A DNA stretch of 64,000 nt. Source: Pycnococcus provasolii. Lineage: Eukaryota; Chlorophyta; Pseudoscourfieldiophyceae; Pseudoscourfieldiales. Made by a program: the position numbers and the translations under genes. Positions 18,580 to 27,945 of the stretch are shown here, in pieces; the first letter of the stretch is position 1; every line of letters starts with the position of its first letter. The notes beneath the pieces are model-generated. The model worked only from the letters and a program-made list of their open reading frames with translations. It had not been told where the DNA came from and did not search any database. The stretch is from contig CP150547.1 of the NCBI GenBank assembly GCA_049487715.1, forward strand, positions 372,001 to 436,000. Direction: 5' to 3'.

Positions 18580-20379
18580 TCACTGAAATGGATTTCCAAA
18601 TCTCGTCAGTAGCGCCGGAACCTCCACCTCCAGTACATCGTCAATTGCCTTCAGTGTGGAGTTGGAAGCTCGCGGGAATTTCTTGAAATCTTTGATGCCT
18701 CGAAGTGACTCGCGGAAGACCTCAATGTCAGGAAAATCTCCGACGGGAAGGTTGTACTTGCGCTGAACATCCAAAAATACATCCTCCAGGTTGTCGATGA
18801 GGTTTTGGCGCTTCTTTTCCACGCCCATCATCGACGGCATCGCATCTCGCAGGGCGGAGACGAGCAGCGCATGAATGCGCAGCGTGCGAATCCGCTTGAT
18901 GTACTCGTTCACGCGCCTACCAACGTGACGACGAGGCACATCGTAGAGGTCTGCTAGAAGCGCCTCCTTCTCCTTCTGAAGCAGAGGGCCATTCTCCTCG
19001 TCTCCCGGACCGCCGTCGTGTGCGCTAGAGAAGTTCCCGCAGTACACGCGAGGCACCTCGGGCGATCGCAGTACACGTGAGAGGGACCACATCAACGCAC
19101 CGTACACCCTCATTAAGTGCTGAGCGGAGACGCTGTTCGCCTTGTTCAGAATGACGCGGATCTTGTCATCATGGCCGCTGCATGCGGAAATCACACGTCG
19201 AAATTCATCGGAGATATCAAGCTTGAATGGATCGAACATCAGAAGAATCAGATCAGACCTCTCCGCGAACCAGCGAACGACGCCTGGGAAGTCGTAACGT
19301 CGCTCGATGCGCTGCTTGTCTCCACTTAGCACCCCCGGCGTGTCGATGATGGTCATCTGCTCAAGCGCCTTGGCGGGACATGTCGCGCCCGCAAACTTGT
19401 TGAGGAACGAGCTCCCGAATTTCGTGAGTCCCGTGAATGGCTGCGTACGATCAACACACAGCGTGTTGCCCGGAATCGCCTGCTCGTCCACCCCGTAGCT
19501 GACGGCGACGAAGCGGTCCGTGGTAGGCTCTGGTCCAATCTGAGCCTGAGGGTACGTCATGCCGTCAAGCAAGGTCTTCACGAATGTGGTTTTGCCCGTG
19601 GAGTACTGTCCTAGGAGCATGACGAGAGGTTTGGCACCAAAATCGCTGTCACGTAGCAGTGGATTGTGGAAGTTGGGAAAGAGACAGCTCTCCTCAATCG
19701 GCTTGATCACCTTCATGTACAGTCGTCGCAATCCATCGCTGATGCTCATGACGCTTTTGGAGCTCATCTTCGCCTTCTTTCCTGCATCACTCAGGATGCT
19801 GCTGCTGCTGCCGCCCCCCTTGGCATCCGGATTGTCCATGCCAGGTGATGATCCTGCAGCAATCGAGGTACTTCCTCCGTGCGCCTGCGACAGATTCACG
19901 ATTCCAAGCCGCATACACAGCTCGTCGAGATCCTCCGCCTTGACGCCGTTCTTACCCTCAAGAAGCGGAGGAGGCATCGCGAGGTCCGCCTCGTCGTCGT
20001 CATGATCGACGTCGCGTTGTTGGCTCAGTTCTGAAATGCGAATCTGCCCATGTTGAATTTTGCTAATGAGCACGAGTGCACGACAAAATTGTGAGAAGGT
20101 GAGACTTCCATTCTGCTGGGTGTCGCTCAGCGTCCAAATTTGTCCGAGCACGTTCCTCGGGAGATATGACTTTTGGAGGAAGCTCGCCGCTTCTTTCCCA
20201 CCGACGCGTCCATCGCGATCTGCATCTGCCTCCTTGAACCACGCCGTGTACATCCTTAGGTTGGATGCGACGGATTCGTTGTACGCTGCATCCTCGCTGA
20301 GATCGACCGATCGTCCGGCTGCTACCGCCGCCGCAGGCGCGGATGCGTCGTTGTTGTCGTAGCCGTGAGACGACGACAT
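18580..20379 (-). CDS. EHD1: EH-domain dynamin-like ATPase (EHD1 homologue)
   Basis: 599 residues, single exon. EHD proteins bind nucleotide and remodel membranes during endocytic recycling. An N-terminal EH domain spans about residues 35-115, with an EF-hand loop at 52-63 (DADRDGRVGGKE). The dynamin-type G domain has a P-loop at 257-265 (GQYSTGKTT), DTPG at 346-349 and NKAN at 412-415. A helical C-terminal region follows (NLIDNLEDVFLDVQRKYNLP). The EH domain is N-terminal, as in plants and many protists, whereas animal EHDs have it at the C-terminus. A Ser/Gly-rich linker lies at about 165-200. The start has three Ser codons after the ATG, like other genes here. Confidence 0.93.
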   Translation of the reverse strand: MSSSHGYDNNDASAPAAAVAAGRSVDLSEDAAYNESVASNLRMYTAWFKEADADRDGRVGGKEAASFLQKSYLPRNVLGQIWTLSDTQQNGSLTFSQFCRALVLISKIQHGQIRISELSQQRDVDHDDDEADLAMPPPLLEGKNGVKAEDLDELCMRLGIVNLSQAHGGSTSIAAGSSPGMDNPDAKGGGSSSSILSDAGKKAKMSSKSVMSISDGLRRLYMKVIKPIEESCLFPNFHNPLLRDSDFGAKPLVMLLGQYSTGKTTFVKTLLDGMTYPQAQIGPEPTTDRFVAVSYGVDEQAIPGNTLCVDRTQPFTGLTKFGSSFLNKFAGATCPAKALEQMTIIDTPGVLSGDKQRIERRYDFPGVVRWFAERSDLILLMFDPFKLDISDEFRRVISACSGHDDKIRVILNKANSVSAQHLMRVYGALMWSLSRVLRSPEVPRVYCGNFSSAHDGGPGDEENGPLLQKEKEALLADLYDVPRRHVGRRVNEYIKRIRTLRIHALLVSALRDAMPSMMGVEKKRQNLIDNLEDVFLDVQRKYNLPVGDFPDIEVFRESLRGIKDFKKFPRASNSTLKAIDDVLEVEVPALLTRFGNPFQ

Positions 20380-20811
20380 GGAATTATGATGACGAGGGAG
20401 GAAGGGAGGGCGTTTTTACTTTTTTCGAATCGACGAGAAGTTCTCCCCCAAACCCCAAAATGTCAATATTTCAGCAGGCCGCGAACCCCTAATCTCACCC
20501 TTATAAATCCCACCCCCCCTCCTTTTTCTTGGCTGGCCCAAAGCTGTCGTCCTTTGAGGTCCTTTTTGTCCTTTTCCGACACAACCCATACCACCTCTGG
20601 CGCCAATTCGATACGGTATGCCATGTCGCTCCTCTCCCAGTCTGTCTCGGTCAAGTCAACGTCCTCTCTCTCTCTTCTTTACTTCACCACCTCACAGCTG
20701 GCTGGAGGAGGACGTGCAATAAAGTCCTGCTTCGGTTAGAAGAAGAAGAGTTCAGTCGTCGTCGCCGTCGTCATTATCTTTAAATATTATCAATAAGAAC
20801 CGATCGTGAGG
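20380..20811. other. Divergent intergenic (EHD / sulfotransferase)
   Basis: It contains CCCCAAACCCCAAAA at about 20449-20462, a CCCCTAATCTC word and a TTATAAAT box at about 20501-20508. The box could be a TATA element for EHD in minus orientation. No gene is recognised. Confidence 0.5.
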
Positions 20812-22341
20812 ATGATGATGGAGATGACCATCCCGATCACGCTCATAATGATGATGCTCACGACCATCCCGCTTGAGCGCTCCCCTCACGCCGCATCGCC
20901 GAACGACGGGCTAGACGACGCGCTGGACGCGCTGGATGCCGCGCTAGATGCCGCGGTGGATGATGCGCTGAATTCATCCATGACTTTCGCAGTCCAATCG
21001 GTCAGATTCGACGACGACGAGTACCATCCATCAAACCTCGACATGGGATTCGCGCACGTTGTCACGCGCAGAGGACTGAGTAGCAACGACAATGACGATA
21101 ACTACCAGCAGCAAGTTCTGGCGACATGCACGGGCGAGGACGTCGTGCGCGACTGCCTAGACCTCACCTGTGGCGCACTGGACGACGAAAATACACAGAT
21201 CAACAAAAGCGACGAGTGCTCGTACTTCGACGACGAGTCGCTGTACCCCGCAGTTCCCACCGCATTTCTCATCGGTGTGCAGAAAGGTGGCACCACGAGT
21301 CTTCACGCCAGCCTTCTTAGGCACCCACAAATTGTCGGCGCGTGCGGCGCGAACACCGTCGACGTCGCCTCAAGTGGATATGGCGTGAAGAGCGCGCAAA
21401 TGAATGTGTGGGAGGTGGATGGAGACGCGACCATCATGACAGGGGCGGAGGGTGATTGGCCAAAAGAGCCTGGCATCCCTGGCAAGGAGATGCACTTTTT
21501 CGACTGGGATGCGAGGTGGCAGCGTGGTCGTGCATTCATGCTCTGCCACTATCCACGCATTCGCTCATCATCATCATTATTATCATCATCATTGGCTGAG
21601 CAACGGATGGTTGGGCTCGATAGCACTCCAGATTACCTAATCAAGGCTGATGTGCCCGAGCGCGTCGCATCTCTCCTGCGCAGCTACCGAAGCAGCAACA
21701 ACAGCACATCTCAAGGGCGATTTTTGGTCGTGCTGCGCGATCCCGTCGATCGATTTGCGAGCTGGTTTGCTATGGCATTCGAGGCTGGGTGGCTCGACGA
21801 CAGGATCGAACCGGCGTATCGATCGGACGTTTCCAAGGCTGCGAGCGAGTACACTCTCCGCCAGATTGAGGGGTGGCAAGCATGCCGTCAGCGGCACGAG
21901 ACGGAGCTTGGTGGCATGGCACGTGGATCAGATCACTTTTGGGGAAACATAATGCGGCTTTGCAGCTATGACATGGTCGACGACGTGAATCTCGGGGGTC
22001 TTCTTGGAGGATTTTACGCCGCACAGCTGCGCCACTGGTGGCGTATCTTCCACCCAAGCCAGTTTCGATTGATTCCGCTCTCCATGCTCGCGTCACGACC
22101 AGCCATCGTTGCGAATGCCGTGACGGACTTCCTTGATCTGCCACCGCTGCGTCAATCGGAGGCGCGCGAGCACGTCGATGCGAACACGGCACAGGATAGT
22201 GACCGACCTCCAACGGCGCACTTGCTCAATGCGACGGCACGAGAGGCGCTGCGTTCGTTCTACGAGCCGTACCAGGCAAACCTCGAGGTTCTTGTGAAAG
22301 AATACGAGGAGATGAACATCGCGCCATTCGGTCTTCTGTGA
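20812..22341 (+). CDS. Carbohydrate-type sulfotransferase, membrane or secreted
   Basis: 509 residues from ATG at 20812. It transfers sulfate from PAPS to a glycan or similar acceptor, probably in the Golgi. A short Met/Ile-rich N-terminal hydrophobic segment (about residues 6-20) is a signal anchor or signal peptide, followed by an acidic, Ala/Asp-rich stem. The PAPS 5'-phosphosulfate loop is at 154-164 (IGVQKGGTTSL, with K158). LDSTPDYL lies midway. The 3'-phosphate site, VVLRDPVDRFASWF, is near residue 310. The pattern resembles the heparan-sulfate/NDST-like and galactosyl sulfotransferase branch (PF00685). Together with the sulfatase at 10010 it suggests sulfated surface polysaccharide. 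Divergent from EHD, convergent with the plastid-type gene at 22447. Confidence 0.88.
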   Translation: MMMEMTIPITLIMMMLTTIPLERSPHAASPNDGLDDALDALDAALDAAVDDALNSSMTFAVQSVRFDDDEYHPSNLDMGFAHVVTRRGLSSNDNDDNYQQQVLATCTGEDVVRDCLDLTCGALDDENTQINKSDECSYFDDESLYPAVPTAFLIGVQKGGTTSLHASLLRHPQIVGACGANTVDVASSGYGVKSAQMNVWEVDGDATIMTGAEGDWPKEPGIPGKEMHFFDWDARWQRGRAFMLCHYPRIRSSSSLLSSSLAEQRMVGLDSTPDYLIKADVPERVASLLRSYRSSNNSTSQGRFLVVLRDPVDRFASWFAMAFEAGWLDDRIEPAYRSDVSKAASEYTLRQIEGWQACRQRHETELGGMARGSDHFWGNIMRLCSYDMVDDVNLGGLLGGFYAAQLRHWWRIFHPSQFRLIPLSMLASRPAIVANAVTDFLDLPPLRQSEAREHVDANTAQDSDRPPTAHLLNATAREALRSFYEPYQANLEVLVKEYEEMNIAPFGLL

Positions 22342-22446
22342 AAGGAATGGAGGCAGGAAATGTGTAGGGTAAGGGGAAAAAAACTTTAACAAACATATGT
22401 ATCAGCTTGACCAGAGTTACCTGTGTTGAAAATCAAATCATAATCA

Positions 22447-24111
22447 TCATCCCGCGATCAGGTACGCCACGACCGCAATCACAAGTGCTAGACCGGCTGC
22501 CGGGAAGTATTTGCCGTACTCCTTCACGAAGCTTGCCACCTTCGATGCCACGAACGCAGCGAGAGCAAGAGCTCCCACACTTCCACCGACCACGAGGGTA
22601 TTCTTCACGCCTGAAAGAAGATCATTTGTCGCCGCCTGCGCCTCGTCCTTTGCGGCCTTCTCATTTGCCAGGCGAGCCGCCTTTTTCTCAGCTTTCTCCG
22701 CAGCCTCCTTCGCCGCCTTTTCTGCCGCCGCCTTCTCCGCCGCAGCCCTTTCTGCCGCGATCCTCTCGAGCTCGGCACGGCGTGCCTCCTCCGCCCTCCT
22801 CTGCTCCGCCGCACGTTCCTCCGCCTGGCGCTGCGCCTCCGCCGCACGCTCGGCAGCCGCCTTCTCTGCCGCCGCGCGCGCCTCCTCCGCCTGACGAGCC
22901 TCTTCCGCCTGGCGCTGCGCTGCCGCACGCTCCTCCGCGCTGCGCTGCGCTGCCGCCGCACGCTCAGCCGCCGCCTTCTCAGCTTCCGCACGCGCTTCCT
23001 CCGCCTTGCGTGCCTCCTCCTCCTTGCGCTGCGCCTCCGCCGCCGCACGAGCCTCAAGCTCCTCCGGGGTTGGCGGTGCTGGCATTTCTATTTTCGGCAT
23101 GTCCACCTTCGGCATGTCCACCTTTGGCATCGAGAAGCCTCCAAACATGCCCTTTGCCTTTCCGAGCAGCGCCGACGCGTCGGGAACATCGATGTTTGGC
23201 AGGGCGATGTCCGGCACATTTATCTCCGGCATGCTAATCTCCGGCATGCTAATCTCCGGCATGCTAATCTCTGGCATGTCCGGCATTTGGATATCTCCGA
23301 CGTCTGGCAAATCAGGCAGCTTCACGTCCGGCATCTCAATCGACGGCATCTCGATGGCGGGTGGTGCCTCCGGAGCAGCTGGCGCGGGCGCCGGCGTCGG
23401 CGCGGCCGTGATGGCCGGTGCACTAGACGCTGCCGCCGCGGCCCTTTCCTCCGCCTCGCGCGCCCTCGCCAAGGCGGCTGCCGCGGCCCTTTCCTCCGCC
23501 TCGCGCGCAGCCTGCTCACGTGCCGCCTTTTCTGCTTCCTCCGCCTTCTGCTTCGCCGCCGCCACCGCCTCTTCGTCCATTTCCACCTTTTCCGCTGCTT
23601 CCCTCGCGGCTTTATCTGCCGCGATTCTCTCCTTTTCTGCCTTGAGTTGGTCGAGTCGTTCCTGTCGCGCCTTGTTCGCCGCCGCCGCCGCCTTCTTCTC
23701 CTCGGCGGCGTTCACAGGCGTTTTCTCGTCCTTTTCGGCGGGGACGGCGCCTTGCCTCGCGAGTCGCTTCTGCTCTTTCATTTTTTGTATGCGTTCTTTT
23801 GCGAGCTGTTCAGGCGTTTTTTCGGCAACAGCGGCGGCTTCGTCTGCTCGTGCAGGTGGCACGAGCGGGTTCGTTGCCAAAGGCACGAACGGCGCGGCGA
23901 GCACGGCTGATGCGTATAAAGAGGCGAGCGAGGTTTTCAGCACATCTTGTGATGTCCGAGCGGCCTTCGCCTTATTATGTGAATCCTTCGGGTTAGCATC
24001 GGAAGAGGAAGACGCACGCACACGTGACGTTGACGTTGACGCGCGACGTAGCCGGGACGTAGCCTCATTGCGACGTTGCTGGGCGCACTTAGAAGAAGTG
24101 TGCAGTAACAT
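22447..24111 (-). CDS. Plastid-targeted Ala/Glu-rich coiled-coil protein with MP-x-I repeats and C-terminal membrane hairpin
   Basis: 554 residues. The N-terminus is Ser/Thr/Arg-rich and lacks acidic residues, as in chloroplast transit peptides. A hydrophobic stretch (SLYASAVLAAPFVPLA) and a PPARADE cleavage-like site follow, which could direct it to the thylakoid lumen or inner envelope. Two very long Ala/Glu/Lys/Arg helices (about 95-225 and 340-490) flank a central segment (about 235-335) with repeated MPEISMPEI, MPKVDMPK and similar units. The C-terminus has two hydrophobic spans (LVVGGSVGALALAAFVAS and AAGLALVIAVVAYLIAG). The architecture is like a membrane-anchored spacer, as in TolA/TonB-type proteins, but no homologue is claimed. 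Function unknown. Confidence 0.75.
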   Translation of the reverse strand: MLLHTSSKCAQQRRNEATSRLRRASTSTSRVRASSSSDANPKDSHNKAKAARTSQDVLKTSLASLYASAVLAAPFVPLATNPLVPPARADEAAAVAEKTPEQLAKERIQKMKEQKRLARQGAVPAEKDEKTPVNAAEEKKAAAAANKARQERLDQLKAEKERIAADKAAREAAEKVEMDEEAVAAAKQKAEEAEKAAREQAAREAEERAAAAALARAREAEERAAAAASSAPAITAAPTPAPAPAAPEAPPAIEMPSIEMPDVKLPDLPDVGDIQMPDMPEISMPEISMPEISMPEINVPDIALPNIDVPDASALLGKAKGMFGGFSMPKVDMPKVDMPKIEMPAPPTPEELEARAAAEAQRKEEEARKAEEARAEAEKAAAERAAAAQRSAEERAAAQRQAEEARQAEEARAAAEKAAAERAAEAQRQAEERAAEQRRAEEARRAELERIAAERAAAEKAAAEKAAKEAAEKAEKKAARLANEKAAKDEAQAATNDLLSGVKNTLVVGGSVGALALAAFVASKVASFVKEYGKYFPAAGLALVIAVVAYLIAG

Positions 24112-24526
24112 GTTAAAAGTATGGAAGTGTATGTAGGCCGTGGAACGAGAGAAGTGTGCGGGCTAAATCCGAGGGCGAGCTGCGTGGGAAATTTATAGAT
24201 AAGATATGCGCAGGGGGGATACACCTGGCAGCCGGGAGGGGGGGGATACCGGTCTGGATATCTCGGGCATCTCAGATGGGGCACGCAGACCTGGCACGCA
24301 GTTCCATTACCAACTACTTACCTTTACGTCTGGGGTTTTGCTTTTGCTTGTTTTTTTGATTGGGGCGGCGCAGTCCAGAATAGTCCCCGGTGGTCCACCA
24401 GGTTGTGTGTGTGGTGGCTATTTGGTAGTACTAATAGGTGTGGTGCCTCTTCCTCTTCTTTTCCTTTTTCGTTGATCCCTTCTCGTTTCCCTTCCCACCT
24501 TTCCCTTTCAGCCTTTAAGCCCTTTG
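24112..24526. other. Divergent intergenic between two plastid-type genes
   Basis: No gene. It contains short G runs (about 24235-24246), a pyrimidine-rich block just before the plus-strand ATG (24450-24520) and a TTTAAG word at 24513. No telobox run is seen. Confidence 0.5.
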
Positions 24527-25858
24527 ATGACCATGGCTCTTTCTTCTCGTTGTGGTGGCTCCTCTCACGTCCATCTTAAGAAGAAACCTCGCCCTGCGGC
24601 AACATTGTCACGAAGAAAAGTTTCAGCTGCAGCATCGGCGTCGTCGCGGGAGTCGCCAGACTCCAGTCTCGGCGATGCAACAATTGACACGCCGCTGGCG
24701 TGCGCACAATCTGTGCAAACCATCATCACGTCAGTCGCACGGCGAAGATGCTCCGCGCACGTCGCCGCACTCGCGGCGGCGCTCAACGCGCAAGGAGGGA
24801 CGCTTCTCGACGCGTCTGCCGCGCAAGCTGCACAAAACTCACACCCGTACCTCGTGCCCCTCGCCGTCGACTTTGCGGGAGCACGCGTCGGTCTCCTCAT
24901 CCACCCAGACGTTTCCTCAGATGCTGACCCAGACACGCCGTTCGCTCAGCCCATTGTCAGGGAACACGCACGAGGTGCCTCGTTAGAAGTGCTCGCTCGA
25001 TCACCGCTCGAGTACGTCAACGCCGCGCTCGTCGAGGAGGATGCTGAAACAAACGCAACCGCAATACAAGATGCCGTCGCGGACATCGCTGGCGCAGCCG
25101 CAGCCGAGTTCTACTACCAGCCAGGTGAGATGGAAAGAGCCAAACTTAAGCTCCTGCCGCAGTTTCTTGCCACGAGAAAAATCATCGCGCCGCGCTTTGC
25201 CGAAATGCTCGCAAATAGGCACCTGCAGGATGGCAAGAACGACGTCGACTCCGCGCTCGTCACAGCCGAGTGGTACCTGAGCAATCTTCTGTCTGCAGGC
25301 TCCGAGGTGCCCACCACGGGTCTGTTTGGTATGATTCCGCACGCATTTCAGGTGGCACTACTTCTCGACGACCGCGTCGACCGAGAGGAGGAGGCGCGCG
25401 ACGCCGCTCGCCTCGCTCTTTGGAATGGGGCGTGGTGGATGGTGAAATGCTACGGCAGCGAGCAGCCTAAACCCGCCGTCGAAGGTGGCGTGGCACCTCT
25501 ACCAAATCTCGCCGCTCTCAAAAAGGCTACGGGCTTCGACGAAACCATATCGCCATCCGAACTGCGTGAATTTCTAGAAGGAGAGCAGTCCGCCGCGCGC
25601 GCGCGTGCTGCCAGCATCGCTCTCGATGCCGTTACGGGAGGAGCCGGCGGCGCGTCGATGGATGCGGCAGCACCCGCCGCGCCCGACGGCGCCGCGCGTA
25701 TTGCCAGCATGCTCGACGCGGTGGCGAGCGATGCACATGCCACCAACCGCACGAGTGACTGGGACTGGAACCAGGCTCGACGCGACGTTGCGGACGCGCT
25801 AAGGGAGCGTGGCGACGAGGGTGCCGCAGAGCTTTGCGAATTTTATCTTGTGAAATAG
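24527..25858 (+). CDS. Plastid-type conserved-looking protein of unknown function
   Basis: 443 residues from ATG at 24527; a TTG one codon earlier is not used. The first ~50 residues are Ser/Arg/Ala-rich without acidic residues, as in a chloroplast transit peptide. The body reads as a soluble alpha-rich protein, with an Asp/Glu-rich segment around residue 175 and a probable core between about 180 and 320 (FLATRKIIAPRFAEML, then TAEWYLSNLLSAGSEVPTTG and LWNGAWWMVKCYG). No nucleotide-binding, metal-binding or membrane motif is visible. The C-terminus ends AAELCEFYLVK. I do not recognise the family. It is divergent from another plastid-type gene and convergent with the carboxypeptidase, 60 bp stop to stop. 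Confidence 0.7.
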   Translation: MTMALSSRCGGSSHVHLKKKPRPAATLSRRKVSAAASASSRESPDSSLGDATIDTPLACAQSVQTIITSVARRRCSAHVAALAAALNAQGGTLLDASAAQAAQNSHPYLVPLAVDFAGARVGLLIHPDVSSDADPDTPFAQPIVREHARGASLEVLARSPLEYVNAALVEEDAETNATAIQDAVADIAGAAAAEFYYQPGEMERAKLKLLPQFLATRKIIAPRFAEMLANRHLQDGKNDVDSALVTAEWYLSNLLSAGSEVPTTGLFGMIPHAFQVALLLDDRVDREEEARDAARLALWNGAWWMVKCYGSEQPKPAVEGGVAPLPNLAALKKATGFDETISPSELREFLEGEQSAARARAASIALDAVTGGAGGASMDAAAPAAPDGAARIASMLDAVASDAHATNRTSDWDWNQARRDVADALRERGDEGAAELCEFYLVK

Positions 25859-25918
25859 AAAATAAATAAATTTTAATAAATTTTGACCATCGTTCTTTTG
25901 AGAATCAATGACTCGTGC

Positions 25919-27685
25919 TTACGCAGCTGCGGTCGCCAACCTGTGCTCCATCATTCGCCTCCTCCTCGAAGACGTCACCTGCATCTTCGAAACTTCGTCA
26001 ATAAGAACTGCCGTCATGGCCAGGACGTCTTTCGACGTGGGCTCGATCGTGCTCGCCGCCGGCGCAAATCCCACACTGTTGCAGTCGTAGCAAGGGCGCA
26101 ATTCTACCGCCATGCCAATGTGCTGCTCTGACTCCGCCTTCGTGTAGAACCAGTCGTCCGCGGATCCACCCACGGGGTACAGCTTCGCAGCGCTCTCCAC
26201 AGTGTACGACGGCCCTCCGTTGTACACAACGGCGTCGCGCATGCGCTCTCCTATCGCCTGCTGTGCCTGCTGCACCGCATCGCTGACGACGGGAGCAACG
26301 CCGGGCGTCCAACCAGGCTGCCGCATGATCAGCTGTCCATAGGAGTGGAAGTCTACCGCCGCGCCGAGGTAGTGAAGCTCAACCAACTTAAGCACGAAAT
26401 CGCGCAGTGCTGCCGTTTCTGGCTCCGAGAATGCCGACGCGCCGCGATATGCGTTGCTGCATGGACTTGCATCGCCGTCAGCGCCAGCCCAGTGGCTACC
26501 CCAGTTCCGATTCAGGTCCACACCTGAACCCATATCCCGAGGACACATGCTCGTGTCCACGTTGGTATTCGGGTTGCGGTTCTTGCGCCACATGCGGTTG
26601 GTGGTTATCGAATAGTCGTAGCCGTCTGGGTTGGCCACGACGACCACGTAAAGCGCAACGTTCTTCAGCATATCTACCATGGCTGCCGTCGGTTTCTCAG
26701 CGAGAATGTGCAGCGTTCCGAGGATGCTTGCGGGCGAGATCCACTCACGCGCGTGTAAGCCTCCCTGAACGTAAACGGCGCGCTCCGCGGTGGCATTGCC
26801 CACGACGAGGGCGTAGATGTCCGCACCGAGAACGCTCTTGCCCACAATACCCTCGCCATGCCCAAACCAATCGGGAATCCAAGCCATGGGTATCTTCGTG
26901 TCGTCGCAAGTGACGCAGGCGGCGGAGTCATCCACGCTGCCACCAGGACGTGTGGCTTTACTGCTGGTGAGAATCTTTGTGGTGATCATGTTCACGATGT
27001 CGTTGGCGTTGTGGTAATGTTTGAAAGGCGTGTCGAGGACGACCGTGCGGTAGTCGTAGAAGAGCTGAGGTGGTGGCGGTGGTGGCGGTGGTGGCGATGG
27101 TGGTGGCGGTGGCGACGCAGCACTGGTAGTGGTAGTGGTTGTGGCTTTTGTCGTGGTTGTGGTCGTTGGTGTTGTGGTTGACGACGTGGAGGACGTGGCT
27201 GTGCTCTCGGTTGTTGTCGCCGTCGTCGTCGACGCAGACGTTGGTGCTGCTGCAGTTGTTGTTGTCGTCGCCGTCGCCGCCGCCGTCGTCGTCGTGGACG
27301 CGGGGGTTGGTTGCGTCGTCGTTGTTGGTGCGGTGGTGGTGTCGCGCGACGTCGTCGTGGTCGTGGTCGATGTAGTCGGGCAGCAAGACAGAGATTCCTT
27401 AGAGGAGCCTTCAGGCTCGCCTTCTGCAGTAGGCTTCGGTGCGGATACCGAGAGCACGACGACGACGACTAACACGAGGAGTGCGACTGCGGCTGAAGGT
27501 GCGAGTCTTGTACGCCATCGCGCTCCGAGGCAGAGCCACGATCGCAAAGACCACCTCGCGGCGTGCAGGGACGACCTGTGCGCGTGTCTCCTGTTGGTGT
27601 AGTCGTCGATCGTGTTCATATCTTCGGCTTCGACTTCCAGCCTCAGAGGCGCGGTGTCGTCTGCCAGCGGGTCATCGGGGGCCAT
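25919..27685 (-). CDS. Membrane-tethered M14 zinc carboxypeptidase with Thr-rich stalk
   Basis: 588 residues. It removes C-terminal residues from peptides outside the cell or in the secretory lumen. An N-terminal cytosolic tail of ~65 residues precedes one membrane span (VALLVLVVVVVLSVS). A ~100-residue stalk of Thr runs and a poly-Pro tract follow, mucin-like and probably heavily O-glycosylated. The catalytic domain shows the M14 zinc ligands His311 and Glu314 (HARE) and His447 (DFHSYG), and the general base Glu528 (VELRP). The substrate-carboxylate segment GVDLNRNWG is also present. All key residues are intact, and the A/B subfamily is the best match. No propeptide is obvious. The Thr-stalk logic resembles the linkers of the LPMO at 13535. 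Confidence 0.9.
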   Translation of the reverse strand: MAPDDPLADDTAPLRLEVEAEDMNTIDDYTNRRHAHRSSLHAARWSLRSWLCLGARWRTRLAPSAAVALLVLVVVVVLSVSAPKPTAEGEPEGSSKESLSCCPTTSTTTTTTSRDTTTAPTTTTQPTPASTTTTAAATATTTTTAAAPTSASTTTATTTESTATSSTSSTTTPTTTTTTKATTTTTTSAASPPPPPSPPPPPPPPPQLFYDYRTVVLDTPFKHYHNANDIVNMITTKILTSSKATRPGGSVDDSAACVTCDDTKIPMAWIPDWFGHGEGIVGKSVLGADIYALVVGNATAERAVYVQGGLHAREWISPASILGTLHILAEKPTAAMVDMLKNVALYVVVVANPDGYDYSITTNRMWRKNRNPNTNVDTSMCPRDMGSGVDLNRNWGSHWAGADGDASPCSNAYRGASAFSEPETAALRDFVLKLVELHYLGAAVDFHSYGQLIMRQPGWTPGVAPVVSDAVQQAQQAIGERMRDAVVYNGGPSYTVESAAKLYPVGGSADDWFYTKAESEQHIGMAVELRPCYDCNSVGFAPAASTIEPTSKDVLAMTAVLIDEVSKMQVTSSRRRRMMEHRLATAAA

Positions 27686-27945
27686 CGCCGCAGCAGATCA
27701 GCGTGCCTGCGCGCGTGCAGACAGACAGAGGGCGAGGGATGGCGGAGTCCTGAGAGGGCGAGGGCGAGGGGGGATGACGCGCAGATGACGCGCCCGCAAG
27801 GTTTGAGTTCGGGGTTGAAATCAAAAGTCTGGTTCAACGAGGAATCCCCACAGAGTCACCTCCTGCCCCGCTCTTTCCCGCGATATTTTCACCCCTTTCC
27901 GAGCCTACCACCTTGATTTTCTTAAGCCGGTTTTATTTTCTGCAC

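Noticed and set aside
23006-24136. Long plus-strand frame of Ala/Ser repeats
   Set aside because: The antisense shadow of the Ala/Glu-rich plastid-type gene.
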